A DNA stretch of 6,259 nucleotides from assembly GCA_002733945.2 (NCBI GenBank), contig NVXO02000014.1, positions 13,936 through 20,194 of the forward strand, read 5' to 3'. Under the pieces are notes generated by a model. The model was not told the origin of the DNA and did not search any database. It saw only the letters and a list, made by a program, of their open reading frames with translations. Origin of the DNA: Sulfurimonas sp. (lineage in GTDB: Bacteria > Campylobacterota > Campylobacteria > Campylobacterales > Sulfurimonadaceae). Position 1 is the first letter of the stretch, and each line of letters starts with the position of its first letter. A program made the position numbers and the translations under genes. Shown one piece after another: positions 1-5,026 of the stretch.

Positions 1-215
1 AGTTCTTTTTCAAACTCTCTACCATTATCAAAGTAGTGTTCATTCTCAAGAAGTCTTTTTAAGTCCTCATTATCATGTGATTCTAGAAGGGTCTTCGCTT
101 CATGAAAATCTAAAGTCTCAAGTAGATTAAACAGCTTACTACGTTTGGATTTTTTCCAATTTCTAAGTGTTCTAGTATCTACATCAAAAAGTTCATGCAT
201 CTCTTGTTGTGTCAT
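1..215 (-). CDS. Small HTH-like protein, N-terminal part (runs off the window)
   Basis: The first 71 residues are visible; the C-terminus lies beyond base 1. The start is ATG at 215-213, chosen because AAGGAGA sits 6-7 bases upstream. The N-terminus begins MTQQEMHELFDVDTRTLRNW, which reads as a helix-turn-helix: a TQQEMHELF helix, a turn at DVD, then a recognition-like TRTLRNWKK helix. It continues into a Lys/Arg patch (KKSKRSK) and a charged helical stretch rich in Leu and Glu. Small proteins of this layout in related bacteria are often plasmid- or defence-type regulators or antitoxins, but I do not recognise a specific family and the partner gene would be outside the window. A strong promoter with palindromic spacer lies just upstream, consistent with autoregulation (inference). 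Confidence is high that it is a gene and moderate that it binds DNA. Confidence 0.7.
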   Translation of the reverse strand, partial: MTQQEMHELFDVDTRTLRNWKKSKRSKLFNLLETLDFHEAKTLLESHDNEDLKRLLENEHYFDNGREFEKE

Positions 216-246
216 TTAGATCTCCTTAAAATAATTTTATACTGTC

Positions 247-275
247 ATTATAGGAAATTATTACCTATTTGTCAA
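247..275 (-). promoter_or_regulatory. Near-consensus sigma70 promoter of the HTH-like gene
   Basis: On the minus strand there is a perfect TTGACA (-35, 275-270) and a perfect TATAAT (-10, 252-247), separated by exactly 17 bases. The -10 box is about 32 bases upstream of the start codon. A match of 12/12 is unusual in this AT-rich, weak -35 background, so the promoter is expected to be strong unless repressed. Confidence 0.85.
250..268. promoter_or_regulatory. Palindromic operator candidate in the promoter spacer
   Basis: ATAGGTAATAATTTCCTAT (minus strand) is a 19-bp palindrome with one mismatched pair. It fills the spacer between the -35 and -10 boxes and touches the -10. A bound dimer here would block RNA polymerase. 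The obvious candidate ligand is the HTH-like product itself (inference). Confidence 0.5.
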
Positions 276-290
276 TATATTTAATGACAA
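269..290. repeat. Inverted repeat TTGTCA/TGACAA over the -35 region
   Basis: TTGTCA (269-274) and TGACAA (285-290) form a perfect 6-bp inverted repeat with a 10-bp gap. One arm contains the -35 box. A third related half-site, TGTCATT (243-249), overlaps the -10 box and is the reverse complement of AATGACA (283-289). The repeated GTCA half-sites suggest a second operator, but the arms are short. Confidence 0.35.
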
Positions 291-319
291 AATTTATTAA
301 TTAGATACTATAATCTAAA

Positions 320-354
320 TTCTCTTGAAAAATGGGCATTGCCCTCTTAGAGAA
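320..354 (-). terminator. Terminator-like hairpin after the 347-544 ORF
   Basis: On the minus strand, immediately after the TAA of the 347-544 ORF, comes GGGC-AAT-GCCC (344-334) followed by ATTTTT. An outer pair, TTCTCT/AGAGAA (320-325 and 349-354), can extend the fold with an internal loop. The GC stem is only 4 bp, so termination would be modest. Confidence 0.5.
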
Positions 355-544
355 GAAGGTCTTCCTTTTTTATATTTAAGAGTTTGCATACTCGACTGAA
401 TATTTCATTAGCAAATATATAAAACTCTTGTGCATCTTGAAGTGTAGACTTGGAATGTCCCCTATAAAGTCGGATAAGAAGACGATACTCTACTAATATA
501 CACTTAGAGTATCGGTTAGAAAAATTAGATGTAGAATAGTCCAT
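347..544 (-). CDS. Short unidentified ORF, possibly a truncated gene
   Basis: A 65-residue ORF that I do not recognise. Its C-terminal two thirds looks like real helical protein (STLQDAQEFYIFANEIFSRV) with codon use like the genuine genes here, and it ends exactly at a terminator-like hairpin. The start is doubtful: there is no Shine-Dalgarno before the ATG at 544, and an in-frame TGA directly precedes it. The upstream sequence is group II intron debris. The best reading is the 3' part of an older gene whose 5' end was lost in a rearrangement near 545. A 17-bp stretch encoding RLLIR matches, inverted, the last 17 bases of the intron remnant (674-690). It could also be a chance ORF. Confidence 0.35.
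   Translation of the reverse strand: MDYSTSNFSNRYSKCILVEYRLLIRLYRGHSKSTLQDAQEFYIFANEIFSRVCKLLNIKKEDLLL
483..514. repeat. Perfect 10-bp hairpin within the minus-strand ORF
   Basis: CGATACTCTA (483-492) and TAGAGTATCG (505-514) are perfect reverse complements around a 12-base loop. It lies directly beside the 469-485 arm of the 17-bp inverted repeat, so on the minus strand it places a stem just 5' of the copied intron-end sequence, much as domain VI does in the real copy. No T-run follows, so it is not a terminator. Confidence 0.5.
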
Positions 545-546
545 TC

Positions 547-564
547 ATGGATGAGGAACCTAAA
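547..564 (+). repeat. 18-bp word repeated at 5553-5570 (copy 1)
   Basis: ATGGATGAGGAACCTAAA occurs here and again, same strand, about 5 kb away. The flanks diverge on the right; on the left both start with CCA a few bases away. Here it marks the left edge of the recognisable intron-remnant side. Confidence 0.6.
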
Positions 565-615
565 TACAGGAATTATGCAGGTTTACATTTATATAAATAT
601 TTCAATCTCAAGCTC

Positions 616-690
616 GAGCTGTATGCCGTGAAAGTGTCACGTACGGTTCCTAGGAGAGGGGATGGCTGTGAGGTCGTCTTCTTATCCGAC
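616..690 (+). ncRNA. Group II intron remnant: domains V and VI with the 3' end
   Basis: 616-649 is a 34-nt domain V. It starts with the catalytic AGC triad (GAGC), has a 9-bp lower stem (616-624 with 641-649), a two-base AC bulge (639-640) and a GAAA tetraloop (630-633). The upper stem has one broken pair (C626/U637), where family members usually have GTGGC rather than GTGTC. 653-687 is domain VI: a long helix (653-666 with 673-687) interrupted only by a bulged A at 684. That is seven bases from the end counting itself, the standard branch-point geometry. The intron ends in AC at 690. The rest, including domains I-IV and any reverse transcriptase, is missing, so it cannot splice or move. The sequence between 547 and 615 may be domain IV residue. 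Confidence 0.88.
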
Positions 691-1055
691 GATATGATAA
701 AGAAGTCCTTATTGTTCGCCGAGTCTTTAAAAACAAAGATGGCAGTATTGGAATATTAAATCTGGTATGTAGTGATATCATTCTTGATGGTTCTACTGTC
801 TCAACAATCTATGAAAAACGATGGAAAGTTGAAGAGTTTCATAAGTCTATAAAACATAACTCAGCTCTTGCTAAGTCACCCACTAAAACAGTTAGAACTC
901 AGAGTAATCATCTCTTTATTTCTATACTGGCATTTTTTAAACTAGAGAAGTTAAAGATAAAACACCAACTTAATCATTTCGCACTTAGAACTAAGTTGCT
1001 CATCAAAGCTAATCAAGTTTCATTTATGGAACTTCAGAGGCTTAAGGCTTGTTAA
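691..1055 (+). pseudogene. DDE transposase, C-terminal fragment (IS4/IS701-like)
   Basis: Reading from 693, the frame encodes about 120 residues: YDKEVLIVRRVFKNKDGSIG, then a YEKRWKVEEFHKSIK block, then LAKSPTKT and a C-terminal helical region to TAA at 1053-1055. The block fits the Y-(2)-R-(3)-E-(6)-K signature of IS4-superfamily transposases, which supplies the third catalytic acidic residue. The N-terminal two thirds, with both catalytic Asp residues, is absent. The coding frame begins right where the group II intron ends, so the intron probably interrupted this gene and later lost its 5' part together with the upstream exon. No start codon or ribosome site serves this frame. It is a dead relic; assignment between IS4 and IS701 is uncertain. 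Confidence 0.8.
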
Positions 1056-1069
1056 AGGTGCATAATGTC

Positions 1070-1108
1070 AGTTACTATAATTGAACAGTTATAGTAACTT
1101 ATGTTCAA
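1070..1108 (+). repeat. Two interleaved inverted repeats after the transposase fragment
   Basis: AGTTACTATAA (1070-1080) pairs perfectly with TTATAGTAACT (1089-1099). The loop word TTGAACA (1081-1087) pairs perfectly with TGTTCAA (1102-1108). The order A-B-A'-B' is pseudoknot-like, but only 2 bases separate A' from B', too few to span an 11-bp stem, so alternative hairpins are more likely. It lies 14 bases after the transposase stop, where the end of the old IS would be. No T-run follows. Confidence 0.6.
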
Positions 1109-1154
1109 CAGGGATAACAAACATAAAATTAAATAGACCCTTTGTATTTTTTTA

Positions 1155-1406
1155 TTAAATTACTTCAAAAAACTTACAAACATCAATATCAAGAACCTTA
1201 GCAATTTTCACTATATGCTTAATATTGAAGTGATGATTGTTTTTTCTAATTTCGGCACGACCAAGATATGCACCACCAGTCAGTCCAATTTCTAATGCTA
1301 ATTGCATTTGTGTAAGACCTTTTTCTTCTCTATATTTTTTGACATTAGCAGATACTATGTCCAAAATATTATCACTATATCTTTCTAAATCATCAATAGT
1401 ATTCAA
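1155..1406 (-). CDS. XRE-family HTH transcriptional regulator
   Basis: An 83-residue DNA-binding protein consisting of almost nothing but one HTH_3 (Cro/C1-type) domain. VKKYREEKGLTQMQLALEIG (about residues 22-41) is helix 1 to helix 2, followed by the recognition helix region GGAYLGRAEIRK, then HIVKIAKVLDIDVCKFFEV packing the core. The start is TTG at 1406-1404, supported by AGGA six bases upstream; no in-frame ATG fits better. It has no ligand or enzymatic domain, so it is a simple dimeric regulator. It stands alone on this strand. Two AACGATATAT palindromes, one over its -35 box and one between its -10 and start codon, indicate autorepression (inference), and the same region faces the FIST/DGC side. 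An antitoxin role is possible, but no toxin gene adjoins it. Confidence 0.85.
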   Translation of the reverse strand: MNTIDDLERYSDNILDIVSANVKKYREEKGLTQMQLALEIGLTGGAYLGRAEIRKNNHHFNIKHIVKIAKVLDIDVCKFFEVI

Positions 1407-1416
1407 TTTATGTCCT

Positions 1417-1431
1417 AACGATATATATGTT
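1417..1431. promoter_or_regulatory. Operator candidate O2 in the XRE 5' leader
   Basis: AACGATATATATGTT shares its first 12 bases with the palindrome at 1469-1486 and keeps AAC/GTT ends. It directly abuts the AGGA ribosome site of the XRE gene, at or just after the predicted transcription start. Confidence 0.6.
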
Positions 1432-1441
1432 TAAGACTTTA

Positions 1442-1470
1442 ATAATATTACTTACTGTAGAATTCATCAA
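1442..1470 (-). promoter_or_regulatory. Promoter of the XRE regulator gene
   Basis: On the minus strand, TTGATG (1470-1465, 4/6 to the -35 consensus) lies 17 bases from TATTAT (1447-1442, 5/6 to the -10 consensus). The -35 overlaps the edge of operator O1 and the start region is next to O2, so the two operator copies bracket the promoter. Confidence 0.55.
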
Positions 1471-1486
1471 CGATATATATATCGTT
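1469..1486. promoter_or_regulatory. Operator candidate O1, perfect 18-bp palindrome
   Basis: AACGATATATATATCGTT is perfectly self-complementary. It overlaps the XRE -35 box on one side and abuts the predicted rightward -35 on the other, so one bound dimer could control both directions. It is the probable target of the adjacent XRE protein (inference from position and repetition). Confidence 0.65.
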
Positions 1487-1515
1487 TTATTAAATACAAT
1501 TTTATTCCGTATAAT
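1487..1515 (+). promoter_or_regulatory. Rightward divergent promoter candidate
   Basis: TATAAT at 1510-1515 with TTATTA (3/6) 17 bases upstream at 1487-1492, directly adjoining O1. It points toward the G-run and, before the IS insertion, toward the leader/FIST/DGC unit. The -35 is weak, which is common in Campylobacterota. Confidence 0.4.
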
Positions 1516-1540
1516 ATATTACATTTAAGCTCAGATTAAT

Positions 1541-1549
1541 GGGGGGGGG
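1541..1549 (+). repeat. Left poly-G tract, target duplication of the IS
   Basis: Nine G residues immediately precede the left inverted repeat of the IS. A second G-run follows the right end in the same orientation (2990-2996). Because both are G on the plus strand they form a direct repeat, not part of the inverted repeats, so they are best read as the duplicated insertion target. Confidence 0.7.
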
Positions 1550-1701
1550 CATCGCCATTAAGTTAAGCAATTAAGTAAAATATACACACCAAGATAAAAG
1601 GATAAAAATCATAAGAATATATATTCAAATCAAAGCTTAAAATAACTGAATCAAATCCCTATATACAGGGGTTTACAAAGGTTTTAGTAAGTGCTGTTTG
1701 G

Positions 1702-1719
1702 ATATAATATATATTATAT
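1702..1719 (+). promoter_or_regulatory. Transposase -10 region within an 18-bp AT palindrome
   Basis: ATATAATATATATTATAT is a perfect palindrome containing TATAAT (1703-1708), 23 bases before the transposase ATG. No good -35 is seen at 16-18 bases. The symmetry may be a side effect of an AT-only sequence. Confidence 0.4.
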
Positions 1720-1731
1720 TAAGGGTTGGTT

Positions 1732-2934
1732 ATGTTAAAAAAAACTATTGAAATTTTGGTAGTTTTTAGAGATATAAAAAGAGAAGAAGTTTTTAAAAAT
1801 AAGTATAAAATTGGTATAAACAGTTTTGCAAGAGATAGAAAGTTAGGATTCGATAAAATTATGACTATGATGATTAAAAAGAGTAATAAATCAATCCAAA
1901 ACAGCATTACTGACACCCAATTAGATTTAGGTGAATATGTAACTATCTCTAATAGTGCTTACACACAAGCTAGAGCAAAGTTAAACTATACAGCTTTTAA
2001 AGAGTTTGCTAAAGATGTATCACAAGCACGAGTATCATGCCTTTATGGTGTTCTTAATAATATCGCTATAGACTCTTCAATTAGTAATAAAAATAAGAGT
2101 AAAGAGAATAATCTTATAGCTTACGATGAGAGGACTTTAGCAGTAGAACATTTACAACACTGTAATAAAGATGATTTAACTCTTATGGATAGAGGATATC
2201 CTTCATTTGAACTATTTGCATCAGCTTATAATAAAACAAATATTTTTTGTCGACTAAGAAGAAATGTATTTTCAAAAGCAAAATTTCTATTTGATGCACA
2301 TAGCGAGAAAAAAGATGTCATACTTGAGATAAATGCACCGAAATATTTAAAAGAGAGACTTAGAAGTGAAAACATACCAACTAAAATGAAGATACGCTTT
2401 GTACAAGTTATTTTAGATAATGGTACAGTAGAAGTATTATGCACAAATATAACCGATAATGAAAGATTAAAAACTTCAGAATTTAAAGAGCTATATGCCT
2501 TAAGATGGGGAATTGAAACATATTTCGATCTAATTAAAAATAGACTCTCTTTGGAAAACTTTACAGGTCAATCTGCACTTGCAGTAAAACAAGACTTCTT
2601 TGCAACAATATTTCTAACAAACTATGAATCCATCCTTACTTACGATATAAATGATGATTTAAAAGAGAGTACCAAAGACAATAAATATGTGCAAAAAGTA
2701 AATAAAGCAGTATCCTTCAATGTTATAAAGCATAAGGTATTTGATTTACTCTATTTAGACAATCCAATAGATGAGATACTAGAACAGATGGAGAAGTTAT
2801 TTTTAACCAACACCATAGTGATACGACCAAATCGAAAATCAAAACCACGACTAGATAAGGATATCCATAAATCTACCATTGCCACGAATTCGATAAATCA
2901 TCTCAAAAGGAAGAAGAAAAATGTTGGAAATTAA
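1732..2934 (+). CDS. IS4-family transposase, apparently lacking the first catalytic Asp
   Basis: A 400-residue DDE transposase for the surrounding IS. The start is ATG at 1732 because AAGGG ends six bases upstream; a TTG at 1726 has no spacing from it. Visible blocks in order: the N-terminal SNSAYTQARAKLNYTAFKEF (about 73-92), ARVSCLYGVLNNIAIDSSIS (about 99-118), LTLMDRGYPSF with the second catalytic Asp at about 153, and YALRWGIETYFDLIKNRL with the YREK signature (Y255, R258, E262, K269). In related transposases a stretch of roughly 50-60 residues lies between the FKEF and ARVSCLY blocks and carries the first catalytic Asp (AIDGS-like). Here they are only about seven residues apart. The frame is intact, so this looks like an in-frame deletion around 2015-2030 that leaves a catalytically dead protein. 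Confidence 0.85.
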   Translation: MLKKTIEILVVFRDIKREEVFKNKYKIGINSFARDRKLGFDKIMTMMIKKSNKSIQNSITDTQLDLGEYVTISNSAYTQARAKLNYTAFKEFAKDVSQARVSCLYGVLNNIAIDSSISNKNKSKENNLIAYDERTLAVEHLQHCNKDDLTLMDRGYPSFELFASAYNKTNIFCRLRRNVFSKAKFLFDAHSEKKDVILEINAPKYLKERLRSENIPTKMKIRFVQVILDNGTVEVLCTNITDNERLKTSEFKELYALRWGIETYFDLIKNRLSLENFTGQSALAVKQDFFATIFLTNYESILTYDINDDLKESTKDNKYVQKVNKAVSFNVIKHKVFDLLYLDNPIDEILEQMEKLFLTNTIVIRPNRKSKPRLDKDIHKSTIATNSINHLKRKKKNVGN

Positions 2935-2940
2935 TCAGAT

Positions 2941-2965
2941 AAAAGCTCCTAAAATAGGTGCTTTT
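2941..2965 (+). terminator. Terminator of the transposase gene
   Basis: AAAAGCTCCTA (2941-2951), loop AAA, TAGGTGCTTTT (2955-2965): an 11-bp stem with one mismatch, ending in TTTT, six bases after the stop codon. The A-rich 5' and T-rich 3' arms let it work in both directions, so it may also shield the FIST operon. Confidence 0.7.
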
Positions 2966-2989
2966 AGGCTTAACTTAATGCCGTTGATG

Positions 2990-3002
2990 GGGGGGGTATA
3001 AT
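2990..3002 (+). promoter_or_regulatory. Right poly-G tract abutting a TATAAT box
   Basis: Seven G residues (2990-2996; eight counting the IS-terminal G) run straight into TATAAT (2997-3002), 21 bases before the leader ORF start. If this is a -10 box, the G-run lies in its spacer, where length changes would alter promoter strength. No clear -35 is provided by the IS end (CTTAAT at 17 bases). Confidence 0.4.
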
Positions 3003-3022
3003 TGTAAGTAAAGGTAGGAAAT

Positions 3023-3173
3023 ATGATAACAATATTTGATAATACTAAAAAATGCTCCAATCGGAGAATAAAACACTTAAAGAAAAAATAGCATCTATAA
3101 GTCAAAAGATATTGTAGAAGAAAATAAAACCACTATGGAGGCTTTCAATGAAAGTAAATACTCATATTTATAA
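3023..3173 (+). pseudogene. Frame-broken small leader gene before the FIST gene
   Basis: An ATG at 3023 with AAGG eight bases upstream opens a frame that stops after 22 codons. Three successive frames together read like one helical protein: MITIFDNTKK in the first, MLQSENKTLKEKIASISQ from 3052 in the second, and KDIVEENKTTMEAFNESKYS from 3105 to TAA at 3171-3173 in the third. Each change is equivalent to one lost base, at A-runs near 3047-3052 and 3104-3107. The Glu/Lys/Leu pattern is coiled-coil-like. It overlaps the FIST start by 26 bases, so it was probably the first cistron of the operon. I do not recognise the family. It could be a decayed gene, a sequence with base-calling errors, or a real 22-residue leader peptide. 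Confidence 0.4.
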
Positions 3174-4290
3174 AAATGGAAAATGGAATATACCATTCGA
3201 TACAACATTAGATTCTAAAAACACTCTAATTTTGATTTTTGCATCATTAGAAGAAGAAAAGGTAAAAGAAGAAGTTTTAAAAATCGCTAAACTTTTTCAC
3301 TCATCTATCATTTCTGGTGCATCTACGAGCGGAGAAATCTTTGATGATGAAGTCTATGATGATACTATTGTTATCTCTATTACGAAATTTCAATCTACAA
3401 CTCTTAAAAATCATGCATGTAAACCAATAAGCAATGAAACATCTTATGAAGATGGTGTTGGTATTGCAAAAGAACTTTTTCATGATAATTTAAAAGGTAT
3501 ATTTATTTTATCTGACGGGCTTAAAACAAATGGCTCAAGACTTACACAGGGAATTGCCTCTGTTGTGTACTCTGATGTTGTTGTAAGTGGTGGATTGGCT
3601 GGAGATAAAGACAAATTTGAAAAGACTTGGATTATTGAAGATGGAAGCATAAACGAGGGTGTTGTCTGTGCTGTTGGTTTCTATGGAGACAATGTTCATT
3701 TTCAAGTAGCATCTAAAGGTGGCTGGGACTCTCTTGGACTTACGCGTGTGGTAACAAAGAGTAAAGATAATGTTATCTATGAATTTGATGGCAAATCTGC
3801 ACTTGAGATATATAAGCGATATTTGGGTGATAAAGTAAAAGATTTACCTTCAAGTGCTTTACTCTTCCCTCTAGAACTTAAAAATAATTTTGCCGCAGAA
3901 GAAAAAGAGGTTAGATCGGTACTTGGAATAGATGAAGAAAAAAATACTCTTATATTTGGAGGGGACATTCCTCAGGGCTCATATGTAACCTTTATGAAAG
4001 GAAACTTTAATCGTCTTGTAAATGGTGCAAGTGAATCAGCAGAAAAGTTAGATTTTTCTAACTATCATAATGAACCTTTACTCTGCATAGCCATCAGCTG
4101 TGTAGGAAGAAAGTTGCTCTTAAAAAGTAGAATTGATGAAGAGATAGAAGCGGTTGAAGAAGTTTTACCAAAAGATGCCAATGTCATCGGGTTTTACTCT
4201 TATGGAGAGATTTCATCACCTGCTTCGGGAATATGCACTTTGTATAATCAGACAATGTCACTCACAGCAATCTGGGAAAGTGATGCATAA
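3148..4290 (+). CDS. FIST-domain sensory protein (FIST N + FIST C)
   Basis: A 380-residue cytoplasmic sensor with no signal peptide or membrane segment. FIST N covers about residues 22-215, with GASTSGEIF (57-65), a FILSDGL strand-turn (119-125) and SGGLAGD (147-153). FIST C covers about 220-370 and ends with the hallmark IGFYSYGEIS (347-356) before a short tail. FIST domains are predicted to bind small ligands such as amino acids, and are usually linked to signalling output domains. Here the output is the next gene. The start ATG has GGAGG six bases upstream, the strongest ribosome site in the window. The stop overlaps the start of the cyclase gene, indicating a stoichiometric pair. The ligand cannot be inferred from sequence. 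The gene is intact despite the broken ORF upstream. Confidence 0.93.
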   Translation: MKVNTHIYKNGKWNIPFDTTLDSKNTLILIFASLEEEKVKEEVLKIAKLFHSSIISGASTSGEIFDDEVYDDTIVISITKFQSTTLKNHACKPISNETSYEDGVGIAKELFHDNLKGIFILSDGLKTNGSRLTQGIASVVYSDVVVSGGLAGDKDKFEKTWIIEDGSINEGVVCAVGFYGDNVHFQVASKGGWDSLGLTRVVTKSKDNVIYEFDGKSALEIYKRYLGDKVKDLPSSALLFPLELKNNFAAEEKEVRSVLGIDEEKNTLIFGGDIPQGSYVTFMKGNFNRLVNGASESAEKLDFSNYHNEPLLCIAISCVGRKLLLKSRIDEEIEAVEEVLPKDANVIGFYSYGEISSPASGICTLYNQTMSLTAIWESDA

Positions 4291-5026
4291 AATTTTACAA
4301 AAACAACTAAAAAAACTGGGTTATAAAGATGGAAAAGTCCCTGAAGGGAATTTGGAAAAATTTATAGAGCTTGTAGATATAACATATAGTGAAGCAGATG
4401 AAGATAGAGAATTTTTAGAACATACATTAGAAACTTCATCACAAGAGATGATAGAACTCTATGCAAATCTCAAACAAAAATCTCAAACAGTTTTAGCAAA
4501 AAGTGAACAAAGGTACAAAGAGTTGGCTACAAAAGATATTCTTACGGGCATACTTAACAGGTTCGCATTTGATGAGGAACTTAAAAGAGTTATATCCAAT
4601 TCAAAAAGAACCGGTGCTAAATTTGCCCTGCTCTTTTTGGATTTAGACCACTTTAAAGAGGTAAATGATACTTATGGGCATGGTGTTGGCGATAAACTAC
4701 TGCAAGAAGTAACTAAAAGAGTTTTACCAAACATAAGAGCTGAAGATATTTTTGCCCGTTTTGGTGGTGATGAGTTTCTTCTTATTTTTACAAATATACA
4801 AAAAGAGACACTTCATGTTTTGGTAGATAAGGCAATTAGCCTTTTTAGAAAGCCTTGGATTATTGATGATATTAAATTTAATATAACAACAAGTACGGGA
4901 GTTGCACTTTTCCCAGATGATGCAGATACTAAAATAAAACTTATGAAAAAAGCTGATATTGCTATGTATAAATCAAAAGAGTTGGGGCGTAATCAGGTGT
5001 TTTATTTTGAGAAATCTATACTATAA
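4283..5026 (+). CDS. GGDEF diguanylate cyclase coupled to the FIST sensor
   Basis: A 247-residue soluble protein making cyclic di-GMP from two GTP. The ATG at 4283 is chosen over earlier in-frame options because it overlaps the FIST stop as ATGCATAA, has GGGAAAG just upstream, and opens a sensible protein. Residues 1-80 form a helical adaptor (MHKILQKQLKKLG, then DREFLEHTLETSSQEMIELY), a segment often found between FIST or receiver modules and cyclase or kinase domains. The GGDEF domain starts at DILTGILNR (about 84-92), with FLDLDHFKEVNDTYGHG as the metal/GTP-binding region and an intact active site, FGGDEF (160-165). RAED (152-155) is five residues before it, a complete inhibitory I-site, so product feedback is expected. 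It has no sensor of its own, so FIST very likely supplies the input in trans. No EAL domain is present. Confidence 0.93.
   Translation: MHKILQKQLKKLGYKDGKVPEGNLEKFIELVDITYSEADEDREFLEHTLETSSQEMIELYANLKQKSQTVLAKSEQRYKELATKDILTGILNRFAFDEELKRVISNSKRTGAKFALLFLDLDHFKEVNDTYGHGVGDKLLQEVTKRVLPNIRAEDIFARFGGDEFLLIFTNIQKETLHVLVDKAISLFRKPWIIDDIKFNITTSTGVALFPDDADTKIKLMKKADIAMYKSKELGRNQVFYFEKSIL

Larger units (their letters stand above)
469..690. repeat. 17-bp perfect inverted repeat flanking the intron remnant
   Basis: GTCGGATAAGAAGACGA at 469-485 is the exact reverse complement of TCGTCTTCTTATCCGAC at 674-690. The second copy is the 3' strand of intron domain VI, including the branch-point A and the splice end. 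The first copy lies inside the minus-strand ORF. The entry spans both arms. Confidence 0.8.
1550..2989 (+). mobile_element. IS4-type insertion sequence, about 1440 bp
   Basis: The left end reads CATCGCCATTAAGTTAAGC (1550-1568). The right end, read inward on the minus strand, is CATCAACGGCATTAAGTT then AAGC (2989-2968). With a 3-base gap these match at 18 of 19 positions, including the shared ATTAAGTTAAGC. The single gene is a YREK-type transposase ending 55 bases before the right end. Flanking G-runs are the target duplication (7-9 bp; the boundary is ambiguous because the target is homopolymeric). Length and layout fit the IS4 family, though I cannot name the element. 1569-1701 holds no gene. 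Confidence 0.85.

Noticed and set aside
547..759. Plus-strand 70-residue ORF (begins MDEEPKYRNY)
   Set aside because: It runs straight across group II intron domains V and VI, has no ribosome site, and is out of frame with the transposase fragment. The RNA structure explains the sequence.
1237..1434. Plus-strand 65-residue ORF
   Set aside because: Antisense shadow of the XRE gene, which has a recognisable domain, ribosome site and promoter.
1541..3025. ATG followed by poly-G as the start of a phase-variable coding gene
   Set aside because: After removing the IS, the frame in register with the leader ATG hits a TAA at 3005-3007 and the others end soon, so the tract does not control a visible coding frame. 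A promoter role fits better.
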